Source: a virus. Taken from it: a DNA stretch of 24,095 bases. Of the stretch, positions 12,054 through 20,700 are shown piece after piece. The notes under the pieces are model-generated. The model was not told the DNA's origin, did no database searches, and was given only the letters and a program-made list of their open reading frames with translations. Positions within the stretch are counted from its first letter, which is position 1; each line of letters starts with the position of its first letter. The position numbers and the translations under genes were made by a program. The DNA is taken from the IMG/VR virus record IMGVR_UViG_3300021197_000087, positions 1 to 24,095 of that record; one strand, given 5' to 3'.

Positions 12054-12588
12054 CTACCCCCCCACCTTTTTTTATCGTTTTTTTTTCCTTAGTATCTTCT
12101 TTTTTAACAGGCATCATTTGTATCATATCAGTGCCTTCAGGTATCATATTTTGATTAGTTTCCCACTGTTGTTTTGCGTCTTTACCTATGCTGCCTAAAA
12201 ATGGACACGGTGTTCCTGCCATCCACATGCCATCCCATACTCTTTCGTCTTGGCATAACACAGACACAGCAGCCACTTTCATACCCATACCATACAATGA
12301 TCGTGCAAGTTTTAGTCTTTCACAATTGTCATCTGTAATTGTTTGGCCTGTAGCAAAACCAAGTATCTGCGTTTGTACGGCAACCGATGTACCTGTTGTA
12401 CATACGTCTTGATTGTTAATAACTATAGAGGGTGCTGATGCTGTAGGGGGTGTTTTATCTACTGTAGTTGTACCTGTTACAGTGCTGCTTACAGTGTTAG
12501 TTTCTGCTAATGCGTTTGTGCCAACTGCTAAAAACCCACCTAAAATAACTGAGAATAAGAATAATGCAAACTTGGAGTATCCATTCAC
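11995..12588 (-). CDS. Secreted, membrane-tethered conserved phage protein
   Basis: 197 aa from a GTG start (12588) overlapping the previous stop (GTGA), with AGGG upstream. Residues 1-28 form a signal peptide (ANALA-E cleavage). The mature region starts Thr-rich, then has TPPTASAPSIVINNQ, Cys63, ITDDNCERLKLARSL, VLCQDERVW and AGTPCPFLG. This four-Cys block resembles a family I recall from marine cyanophages and other phages, uncharacterised. A basic hinge (KKEDTKEKKTIKKGGG) leads to a C-terminal hydrophobic tail, GLSIFSGLAVLLFLL (183-197), which is probably a membrane anchor. That tail is encoded by the same DNA as the next gene's signal peptide in another frame. Confidence 0.7.
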   Translation of the reverse strand: MNGYSKFALFLFSVILGGFLAVGTNALAETNTVSSTVTGTTTVDKTPPTASAPSIVINNQDVCTTGTSVAVQTQILGFATGQTITDDNCERLKLARSLYGMGMKVAAVSVLCQDERVWDGMWMAGTPCPFLGSIGKDAKQQWETNQNMIPEGTDMIQMMPVKKEDTKEKKTIKKGGGVDEKTGLSIFSGLAVLLFLL

Positions 12589-12824
12589 TTCTTAATCCCT
12601 TCAAGAAACTTGTCTATCTTTCCATCTAAATGATCAAGTCTATCTATTATTCTATTCATATCGTGATGTAATTCTGTTTTAGTAACGTATTCCTTTGCTA
12701 CTTCTTCACGTGTTCTGTTTAATAATATAGAAATTCTTTGTTGTTCTCTGTACATGTTGGATGCAATCCACCCTCCTAATGCAAGGGTTACTGTCAACAA
12801 TATATTCCAAACCATCATATCCAT
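12585..12824 (-). CDS. Small membrane-anchored coiled-coil protein (XhlA-like)
   Basis: 79 aa. A transmembrane helix at about residues 4-23 (MVWNILLTVTLALGGWIASN) is followed by a charged amphipathic helix with heptads (VTKTELHHDMNRIIDRLDHL, DGKIDKFLEGIKK). The architecture resembles XhlA-type or small spanin-like lysis accessory proteins and is inverted relative to true holins. The start at 12824 lacks a clear ribosome-binding site; Met3 or Met4 are alternative starts. First gene of the lysis operon, 19 bp after the adhesin gene. Confidence 0.6.
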   Translation of the reverse strand: MDMMVWNILLTVTLALGGWIASNMYREQQRISILLNRTREEVAKEYVTKTELHHDMNRIIDRLDHLDGKIDKFLEGIKK

Positions 12825-12843
12825 GTTATCTTTTTTCTAGGCA

Positions 12844-14343
12844 TTATTTAAAGAACCAATAACCATATCTACTTGTCCAAGGTACATTGTTATAATCTGA
12901 ACCAAAACCATCATTCATATTACCATTACTACCATCTGAACTGTGTATCCAAGAACCACCTATCCCACCATCATGCGAACCAATATAATATGAATTGGTG
13001 TTATTAATTGTATAATCAGTAGAACCATTATTATTAATAATTGTTGAAGAAGGTTGTCTTGATGAACTAGTTAATGATGAACCACTAGACCCACCTATTC
13101 CTTTATAAGACCAAATTTGATTTCTTCCATTATCTGTATTTCCACTTGTCAAAGCACTATTGCCAGAAGAAGTCCAGTTGATTGTAAATTTATTGCCAGA
13201 TGTAGTAAAGTTTTGTCTATGTCTGTCCATAGTATTATTACCACTTCCACTACCAGTTCCATCACTATCGTTGTCTGTCATTCCATGCCAACAATGAGTC
13301 CAAGTAATAGCATTAAAGTCGGCATCATTATGCTTACCTTTAGTACCACCTAATAGTGTAGTTATAGTTCCAGACGCACCTGTTGTAGTAGGTACTGGGC
13401 TTCCACTACCATCACTTTGACAAAACAACATCCAACCACCAAAAGAATTAAACTCACAATAAACTTGAATTGCTGTACGACCTGTTGGTTTAATCCAATA
13501 AACACCATCATCACTTGAAGTTGCACTTGTTAATGTTCTAATAGTTTCTGCATTTGTAGCCGCTAATGCTTGAGTTGAACCATCAAAAACTTTGTTTGTA
13601 GTTATATAAGAAAATGCTCTATCAGCAGTTTTACTTCCTGCTGTTGCTCTTAACGTAAAACTGTTTGTTGTATCTGAACTAACATCTGTTGGGTCACCAG
13701 ATATAACGCCACTAGAACTATTTAAAGATAATCCTCCTAATGAACCAGATTGTAAAGTATAAGCAAGTGTATCACCTTCTGCATCTGATGCTGCTACTGT
13801 AAAATGATTTCCTGTAGCATCTTCTACTATTGAACCTAAACTTCCTGCGTTTGTTGTCCAAGTAGGTGCATTATCTACATTAATTAATCCTGTTGTTGAT
13901 GTTCCTGCTAATCCACTTGCAGAAGTAACTTTAACTTTATAAGGTTCTTGTGCGTTTAAAAAACTTGCTTTAGGTGCTATTGCTGTTATTTGTGTAGCAC
14001 TATTTACTGTTGTTGTTGAAGCATCAAATGATGCTGATGAACCAACAAAAGATGCTGTAGCACCAGAAGTAAAATTTGTTCCTGTAATTACTATTGTTTG
14101 ATTTCCACCACCTGCACTATCAACTTCTGTATCATCAACACTTGTAACTGTTGGTGTAGGTTCTAAAGTTAAAACTGTAGTAGCACTTTTTCCCTCAAAA
14201 AATCCTGTAGTAGAATTGTATCGCCATTGACCTGTAGTAGAACCTCGTTGTGCTGTAGTACCTGCAGCTACTTTAGTACCCTCTGTACCAGTATCAACTA
14301 TGTTTTCAAATTTAAAATCTGCTATGTCACGGGCTTTAGTCAT
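12844..14343 (-). CDS. Tail adhesin with Ig-like domains and C-terminal fibrinogen/intelectin-like domain
   Basis: 499 aa, modular. Residues 1-60 contain a short fibre-attachment-like motif (GQWRYNSTTGFFEGKSATT). About 62-155 look like an IPT/TIG Ig-like domain (PTVTSVDDTEV, VITGTNFTSGATASFVG). About 157-248 look like a cadherin/He_PIG-type domain (AASDAEGDTLAYTLQSG, GVISGDPTD). From 279 to the end, GVYWIKPTGRTAIQVYCEFN then GGWMLF open a fibrinogen-like or intelectin-like lectin domain that ends SRYGYWFFK. In animals this fold binds sugars with calcium; in phage fibres it would recognise host glycans (inference). GGGGTGAT precedes ATG 14343. Confidence 0.75.
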   Translation of the reverse strand: MTKARDIADFKFENIVDTGTEGTKVAAGTTAQRGSTTGQWRYNSTTGFFEGKSATTVLTLEPTPTVTSVDDTEVDSAGGGNQTIVITGTNFTSGATASFVGSSASFDASTTTVNSATQITAIAPKASFLNAQEPYKVKVTSASGLAGTSTTGLINVDNAPTWTTNAGSLGSIVEDATGNHFTVAASDAEGDTLAYTLQSGSLGGLSLNSSSGVISGDPTDVSSDTTNSFTLRATAGSKTADRAFSYITTNKVFDGSTQALAATNAETIRTLTSATSSDDGVYWIKPTGRTAIQVYCEFNSFGGWMLFCQSDGSGSPVPTTTGASGTITTLLGGTKGKHNDADFNAITWTHCWHGMTDNDSDGTGSGSGNNTMDRHRQNFTTSGNKFTINWTSSGNSALTSGNTDNGRNQIWSYKGIGGSSGSSLTSSSRQPSSTIINNNGSTDYTINNTNSYYIGSHDGGIGGSWIHSSDGSNGNMNDGFGSDYNNVPWTSRYGYWFFK

Positions 14344-14356
14344 TTAGATCACCCCT

Positions 14357-14617
14357 CTATAAAACTATCGTGTTAGCTTCATCTTCTGTTAATGCTTCTC
14401 CTGCAATTAACTTTGCTTTAGCACTAGCTTTTAAATCTGCTTTAGCTGTTATTGCGTTAGCTTCAGCAGTTTTTAATTCAGCTATTTTAGTTTCAATATC
14501 TGATTTAGAAATTACTGATGTACCATTTAACCATTCTATTTGGTTATAATCCTCATCAATACAAGTTACTTCTGCATTAGGATTAATGTTTCTGATTGCT
14601 GTTACTATATCTGTCAT
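14357..14617 (-). CDS. Short tail-fibre-associated protein
   Basis: 86 aa. MTDIVTAIRNINPNAEVTCI, EIEWLNG-like (QIEWLNGTSVISKSDIETKI), then an Ala/Lys-rich helix (AEANAITAKADLKASAKAKL) and a LTEDEANTIVL end. Similar short proteins are found between fibre genes in many tailed phages; assembly chaperone or small fibre subunit are both possible, neither proven. It sits between two adhesin genes with 1- and 13-nt gaps. Confidence 0.6.
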   Translation of the reverse strand: MTDIVTAIRNINPNAEVTCIDEDYNQIEWLNGTSVISKSDIETKIAELKTAEANAITAKADLKASAKAKLIAGEALTEDEANTIVL

Positions 14618-14618
14618 A

Positions 14619-15419
14619 TTATACTCCTACTTCCATTACTATAAAACTTGATGCCATACGAGCATCTTCTGCCGCCGCATCATTATCTCTTGAAACTCTA
14701 TTTACATAATGCGTTGCAGAACCACCAATAGAAAGCTGTGGCTTGTATGTGATGGCTGAACTGGTCGCAGGGCTATCTAAAAAACTGTATGAGTGATGTT
14801 GTCCTTCTAAATTATCTGCCGCACTATGATATTGTGTTGATGCTTGTTTTCTGCTACTAGCCGCATCTCCAATAAATATCGGTGTAGTACCTCTCATAAT
14901 TCTTGATTGAGAAGGGTTACCTTGGTTTCCAACATAAACAGAACTCATTATTAAAAACTTACTTGAAGAACTTGCAGGTGTTATTGTAACTGACAAGCCA
15001 GTTATATCTGAAAAAGTTGTACTTAAACCACTAAAACTTTGTGTGTTTGTTTTAAGTGACTGTATAACTTGAAGTATTCCACCAGAACTATCTACCCAAC
15101 TAGGATTAGCACCAGTACCACCAGTTTGTAAAACTTGACCAGAAGTTCCTGCACCAAGTCTAGCAATTGCACTACCACTGTTGTAGTAAATGTCACCTTG
15201 TGCTGTACTTGAAATGTTTAGTAAGTCTGCGTCAGTTCCTTTTGAACTCATTATATTCCAGTAAGCTGTTGCGTTGCCTACTGCTTGATTTGTGTGTGCT
15301 TGAATACAAACGTAAGAATTTCCGCCTGAAGATACTACATCATCCACAGCATAGGCTGTGCTACTGTTATAAGCACCTTTCCAATTAAATTTTATAGAAC
15401 CTAATGTTACTGTGGCCAT
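14619..15419 (-). CDS. Tail-fibre/receptor-binding protein with carbohydrate-binding-like N-terminus
   Basis: 266 aa. The first 55 residues, FNWKGAYNSSTAYAVDDVVS then NSYVCIQAHTN, match the W.g.Y..g..Y..GDvV.y.g..y.c.....n pattern of small chitin-binding-like (CBM5/12) modules common in phage fibres. A GTSGQVLQTGGTGANPSWVD block (about 91-110) is a frequent fibre repeat motif. The C-terminal 130 residues (ITGLSVTITPASSSSKFLIM) are predicted beta-sandwich and probably form the tip. ATG 15419 has AAAGGAG upstream. Its own promoter is proposed at 15437-15465. Confidence 0.75.
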   Translation of the reverse strand: MATVTLGSIKFNWKGAYNSSTAYAVDDVVSSGGNSYVCIQAHTNQAVGNATAYWNIMSSKGTDADLLNISSTAQGDIYYNSGSAIARLGAGTSGQVLQTGGTGANPSWVDSSGGILQVIQSLKTNTQSFSGLSTTFSDITGLSVTITPASSSSKFLIMSSVYVGNQGNPSQSRIMRGTTPIFIGDAASSRKQASTQYHSAADNLEGQHHSYSFLDSPATSSAITYKPQLSIGGSATHYVNRVSRDNDAAAEDARMASSFIVMEVGV

Positions 15420-15436
15420 ATTTTTAACTCCTTTGT

Positions 15437-15465
15437 ATTATAGTTTTTTTACCTTATTTTGTTAA
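15437..15465 (-). promoter_or_regulatory. Possible promoter upstream of the accessory fibre and lysis genes
   Basis: Minus strand: TTAACA (15465-15460; 5/6), 17-bp spacer, perfect TATAAT (15442-15437). It lies in the 57-bp gap between the main tail fibre and the 266-aa fibre gene. Caveat: the predicted start point falls inside or next to the AAAGGAG ribosome-binding site (leader of about 10-12 nt), and AT-rich gaps produce such boxes by chance. Confidence 0.4.
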
Positions 15466-15476
15466 TTATATCAATA

Positions 15477-17756
15477 TTATATTGTATCAATTAAATCCCC
15501 ATTACTATCAATAGAAAATGCGTGTCCTGTAGCAGCATAGATTACATCATCAAATCCTGCATATGTAGCACTTGTTATATTATCATCACCACCATCTGTT
15601 GTGGTAACTATTAATGTATTTAATGCAGGTGATGTTGTATTAGCTGTTCCGCCCATACCAGAATGACTACTGCAATAATAGTATAATGTTGGTGCGCCAG
15701 TTGCTACTACTATCTGCACGTATGCACCTGCTGAACCTTGTGAACCGCTAGTTGTTACATTTGTTGTGTATTCTGTAGAACCTGCTGCATCTGCTGCTGT
15801 AGCAAATCTAAATGGGTGTGAAGACGTAGAACTATCTGATACATCAAATCTGTAAGTATTACCTTCATATAATTCCAAAGTGTCTTGCGATACACCATCT
15901 ATTACAAACTTACCGCCTGCTACTGTTACTGTTCTGTACAGTGTTTGTGCTGTATATGTTTTATTAAATCCATAAACTTCTGCAGATGAAGCATTTGCAA
16001 AGATTAAAGCGTTAGCTGCAGGGTTAACAATTAGTGCTTGTCCTGCCGTACCCAAAGATGCAGGGGTATCATTAGCTGCTGTAATACTAAAATTACTTAA
16101 TTGAAATGTACCATAAGCTACAACATCTACTTCATCTGTACCTGATACGCCAATTGCACTAGCAAAAACTATGCTTGAACCTGAAGTCGTTGTAATATCC
16201 CCTTCAGTTAGACGCACGCCGTTTAGGTACACATCTACAAATCCCGCATCGTATGCCAATGTTTTTGAATTATCATCCGCGCCTGTTACAGTTGTTGTGC
16301 TAGATGATATGCTGTAGTGAAACCTGTTACTTGTTCCGTTAACTGCGGACGCAGCCGTAACCCACCCACCAGATGAGTATACTTTCATTACGTTAGCTGT
16401 CGTATCAAAATAAAGATCACCCACATCTAGTGCGCTACCGTCTGGGTCTGCTGTTGGTGCTGAACTACTTGCTCCTAAATATGTATTAGCAAAACTGTTA
16501 ATAGATGTTAAATTTGCTGCTGCTGTGTTAACTGAAGCTATATTTGAACCCACATTGGTCACATTAGTATTATTAGTTGCTACTGTGTTAATGTTGGTAC
16601 TGTTTGCATTTACTGCATTTATATTAGTTGCGTTTGAATTAACTGCAGATATTGCTGCTGAAATTCCTGCAACTGTGTTTATGTTGTTTTGATTTGAAAC
16701 AGTTGGTGTTAATTGTAACCAAGTTGTAGATGCAAGATCATAAACTTTCATTACATCGTTAGCAGTATCAAAATACAATGCACCATCTGCCAGTGCGTCA
16801 CCGTCATTGTCTACTGAAGGATTGCTTGACTTTGCTCCTAGGTACGCATCATCAAATAAATCAAATGTTGCTGCTGCTGCACTAGCACTTCCTGCTGCTG
16901 CCGTTGCGCTTGATGCTGCTGCTGTTGCAGAATTACCTGCATTAGTTTCAGATGTAGCTGCATTAGTTGCTGATGTAGATGCTAAACCTTCTTTAGTTGT
17001 TGCTGTTGTAGCTGAACCTGAAGCTGCTGTAGCAGAACTTGCTGCTGCCGTTGCAGATGCGGCTGCTGCATTTTGTGATGTTGTTGCTGATGCTGCGTCT
17101 ACTAATAAATCCCATTTAGCACTATCTGTGTTTGTAGTTAATGGTGTTGAACCTGATGATGTATGACCTGTGTTGGCTATAAAAATATTATTTGTACTTG
17201 TATCTTTTACTATATCTCTAGCACCGTAAACTGTACTGGCTGACCAATTTCCTTTAAAACTTCCTAATTCACTTGTGACAGATAATTCACCGCTAGTATC
17301 AAAACCTAAAATCTTATTTGCTCTTGTTGCAGCGTCTACTGTAAATTCAGTAGATGTCATTGAGTTAGTACGTGATAATTTTAAAGAACGGTCTACTTCT
17401 TCCTGCGTTTCTTGCGCAATCATAATAGATCGGTCAAATGCACCTTCTACTGTTTCTGCTGTAAATGGGTCGTTTTCTACTAAATCAACTGTTTGTGTTT
17501 GTGTTGTTGCTCTACGCAATACAACAGTTTCCGTATTTAAAGGTGCTGTTCCAAATGTGATATTTCCACCAGATGCAGAACCTACACCACTAACTGAATA
17601 ATGAGTAGTAAGAGATTTAACAGTTTCCGTACCAGTAGACGCACGTATGATAACGTCTATATCGGCTTGATTTAGTATCTTAAATGAATAAGCAAATACT
17701 GTTTGTGAGCCGTTTGCGCTATAACTGTTCTTAATTGTTGTACTAGATATAGTCAT
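15477..17756 (-). CDS. T7-type tail fibre with cupredoxin-like C-terminal domain
   Basis: 759 aa. Residues 1 to about 150 (YSANGSQTVFAYSFKILNQA, EGAFDRSIMIAQETQEEVDR) are the T7 gp17-type N-terminal domain that joins the fibre to the tail. A 219-299 Ala/Ser/Thr-rich coiled-coil shaft follows, then two copies of a YLGA...DGxAL..G.LYFDT..nVMKVY module (about 301-346 and 422-460) separated by NINxV repeats. About 600-712 look like a cupredoxin: SSHPFRF (His647) and YYYCSSHSGMGG (Cys695, His698, Met701) are candidate type-1 copper ligands. The C-terminal 50 residues are a short distal domain. AGGAG precedes ATG 17756. The fibre is read directly after the giant internal protein, as in T7 (gp16, gp17). 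Confidence 0.9.
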   Translation of the reverse strand: MTISSTTIKNSYSANGSQTVFAYSFKILNQADIDVIIRASTGTETVKSLTTHYSVSGVGSASGGNITFGTAPLNTETVVLRRATTQTQTVDLVENDPFTAETVEGAFDRSIMIAQETQEEVDRSLKLSRTNSMTSTEFTVDAATRANKILGFDTSGELSVTSELGSFKGNWSASTVYGARDIVKDTSTNNIFIANTGHTSSGSTPLTTNTDSAKWDLLVDAASATTSQNAAAASATAAASSATAASGSATTATTKEGLASTSATNAATSETNAGNSATAAASSATAAAGSASAAAATFDLFDDAYLGAKSSNPSVDNDGDALADGALYFDTANDVMKVYDLASTTWLQLTPTVSNQNNINTVAGISAAISAVNSNATNINAVNANSTNINTVATNNTNVTNVGSNIASVNTAAANLTSINSFANTYLGASSSAPTADPDGSALDVGDLYFDTTANVMKVYSSGGWVTAASAVNGTSNRFHYSISSSTTTVTGADDNSKTLAYDAGFVDVYLNGVRLTEGDITTTSGSSIVFASAIGVSGTDEVDVVAYGTFQLSNFSITAANDTPASLGTAGQALIVNPAANALIFANASSAEVYGFNKTYTAQTLYRTVTVAGGKFVIDGVSQDTLELYEGNTYRFDVSDSSTSSHPFRFATAADAAGSTEYTTNVTTSGSQGSAGAYVQIVVATGAPTLYYYCSSHSGMGGTANTTSPALNTLIVTTTDGGDDNITSATYAGFDDVIYAATGHAFSIDSNGDLIDTI

Positions 17757-17776
17757 GTTCTACTCCTATCATACCA

Positions 17777-20700
17777 TTATTCTGCCTGAAACAACAGTGG
17801 AAAATCTGCAGGATTCTCTTGTGCAAAATTCTGTATGTTTTTAATTATTAGTGCTTTCTTTTTTATATCGTCCTCACTTATTAACATTTGCAATAAATCT
17901 GTACCACCTGTTGCTTTACCTAATGCGTCACGCAACATAGTGTTGTTTTTAATATAATCGCTACGTTTTGCAATAACTTTAATTTCATCTGCAGTTAATG
18001 GAGTATCATCTTGGCTAATGATCTTTTTCATTGCATCTTTAAATATTAGGCTTTCTCTACTGTTTTGTCTATCTAACAATTTGAAATCTTTAAATATATC
18101 CATTTTAACAGGATGCTCACCTACTTTTATAAAAACATTAGCTAGTTGTCCTGCTAGTGGTATTTTTAATATTTCTTCTAATTCATCTACAATTTCTGTT
18201 GGGTCATCTGATCTAAGCCTATAAATACTAGACCCTCCATAGGTGTTCCACATATACTTCAATGCTTCTGTTTGTGTCTTAATATTCTGTGCTTTCCATA
18301 CATCATCATCTAATGCGTACTGGCCTCTAAATTTATCTATTGGATTACCACCGCTTAAAAACTCAATACTGTCTGCAATTAATGGAATAACAGGATTTAG
18401 ACTTGGCATTACATCACTTTCTAATGCTTGCATAAAGTTTTGCATTCCAATCTCACCATCACCTAATACCATTTCTGCAGTCAAACCAATAAATCCATTC
18501 ATAACTCTTGCAGATTCATCTTGTGGTATACGGAAATAAATAGGCTTACCTGATTTAGTATAACCTAATGGAATAATAATATAATTTTGTTCATCGTATT
18601 TATTTACACCTGCATAGAACGTAGCCAATGCTGTACCAAATAAACCGTATTTCATAGCTTTTTGTACTAATTTAGGTGCTACATTGTAGGCCATAAACTT
18701 AGTAGTTACTGATAATGGGTCTTCTCTTAGTCTAGCATAGTCACCTCTAATACCTTCTTTCATAGCATTAGAAAAAATCATTATATTATTAGTTACTTGA
18801 TGGTACTTAGCCGTACGTAAAAAACTAGGTGAACCAACGTCTGCTTGTATTTTAAGCATCATTTCTTGCGTAGACATACTAATTTCACCACGCTCAACCA
18901 TATCTTTTAAATACATTGTGCCTGCAACTTTATGCGATCTTTCTTGAAACTTAGCAAAATCACTAATTGCTTGAAAAAACCTACCCATCGTTTTGTCATA
19001 CAATGATGAATATTCTTTAGGTGACATACGTTGTAACATTTTTTCTACAACAAATTGATCAGGCGTTAATGTGCCTTTTTCAAACATTTTAGCTAGTGCA
19101 GCTTCACCTGCTTTACCTCTATAACCTTCCATTTGCGATATAAGGAAACCTTGGTTTTCCATCCAATTAGTTAATTCTGTTCCTTTTCTATCGCCCATAA
19201 TAGATTTCCATGTAGGCTTTAAAGATTTAAACCAGTATTTAACAATTGAGTGTTTGCCACCTCCTACTAAATCAAAATATCTAGCGTTAGGTAAATTTCT
19301 TACAGACCTTCCTGTATCTCTAAAATGGTTTTTAGCCCAGAAATACGGATTGTATTCAGTAAATATTGTTCTAAAAAAATTATTAGCAGATGCAGCATAT
19401 GTCATTACTCTTACAAATTCATGTGGATTTCTTTTAAATGCTTGCGCTGCATGTTTGTTAACATGATAATATCGGTATTTACCGTTAAGCATAAAGGCTA
19501 TAGTTTCCATACCTGCAGGTGGTGGTTCTACTTTACCTTTGTCAATGTATTTAGCTTTTTCTACAACTTTATCTTTCCATGTACCAAATTTAACATAGCC
19601 TGCTTTAACCATACGGCCTTCATCAAATGTTTCTATCCAATCCTTGTTTTTTTGCATCCAAAGAATAGAATCGTGAATCATACGATTACGTTTTAATTCA
19701 GACATAATTAACATGTCTTTTTGCAGTGTAGATAATAATGGGTCTACTATATCAGCTAATGTACCTTCAGTAGCTTTGCTAAATGATGCAGATGAAATGT
19801 TGTTACCACCTGATCTGTCTAATCTTTCAAGTGCATATTTCAACACGTTAAAATTAATGTATGTTTCGTTATTTAAAATAGCTTCTAATGTTGCTTTATC
19901 AAATGCTTTACTTTCAATAATTAACGGATGTACATATTTTTTACGTAACTCATAAAATTTAGTAGCTGCTTGATCAAGCATTGGATGCTCTTTAGCAAAC
20001 CATTGATATGCTTCTAGTGGTGTACGTTCACCTACAAACTCATTTGCAATAGCTTCACCTTCTTTGCCCATAGCTTTTATTTGCGCCCATAGACCCATAG
20101 GGTTTGCTTTACCCATACGTTGTTGTGATACAGCAAGGTTTCTTAACAAGAGCATTGTAGATAGCATGCTTGAATTGTAGCCTGCTGCTTCTATTGGTCT
20201 AATAACTTGTGCATCTACTGTTTCTGTATATCGTTGCATGCCTGCATGTCTGTACCTGTAATTTTCTTGTCTAGCATTCAGGTTCATAGTTTCTTTGTCC
20301 ATCCAACGGCTTTGGCCTTCTTTGTTCTTACCCCACATACCATTTTGACCGCCAAAACGTCTGTAAAACCATGACATTGTATCTATGACATCTATTTTAA
20401 TTGCATCAAACTGATTAGGTTTCCATGCGTTTTCCATGCCGTCATATATTTGTATTTTACTGTCTACAAATTTATTAGATATACGGTTTACCATAGATGA
20501 ATAACGTGCATCTGAACCTGCGTTAATCTCATTCTGTACTTTTTCGTACTGGGCTTTTACTTCAGGCCGTTTGTACATATGGTAGTTAAACATTTGCCAT
20601 GATTTAGGCGCATTTAACATTGTCCATTGTGGGCGTAATAAATAAGCCATCATAAAATCAGCCATTAACTCACGTGGATTATCTCTGTATGCAGTGTATT

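Noticed and set aside
12040-12070. Programmed frameshift fusing the 197-aa and 491-aa proteins at the G7 run
   Set aside because: In the downstream frame a TAG lies directly before the ATG and after the G7 run, so a shift at G7 would terminate; simple overlap with restart is the simpler reading.
16807-17166. 119-codon plus-strand Ala/Val-rich frame
   Set aside because: It is the complement of the Ala/Ser/Thr-rich shaft of the tail fibre (GCT/GCA repeats), which automatically gives an open opposite frame.
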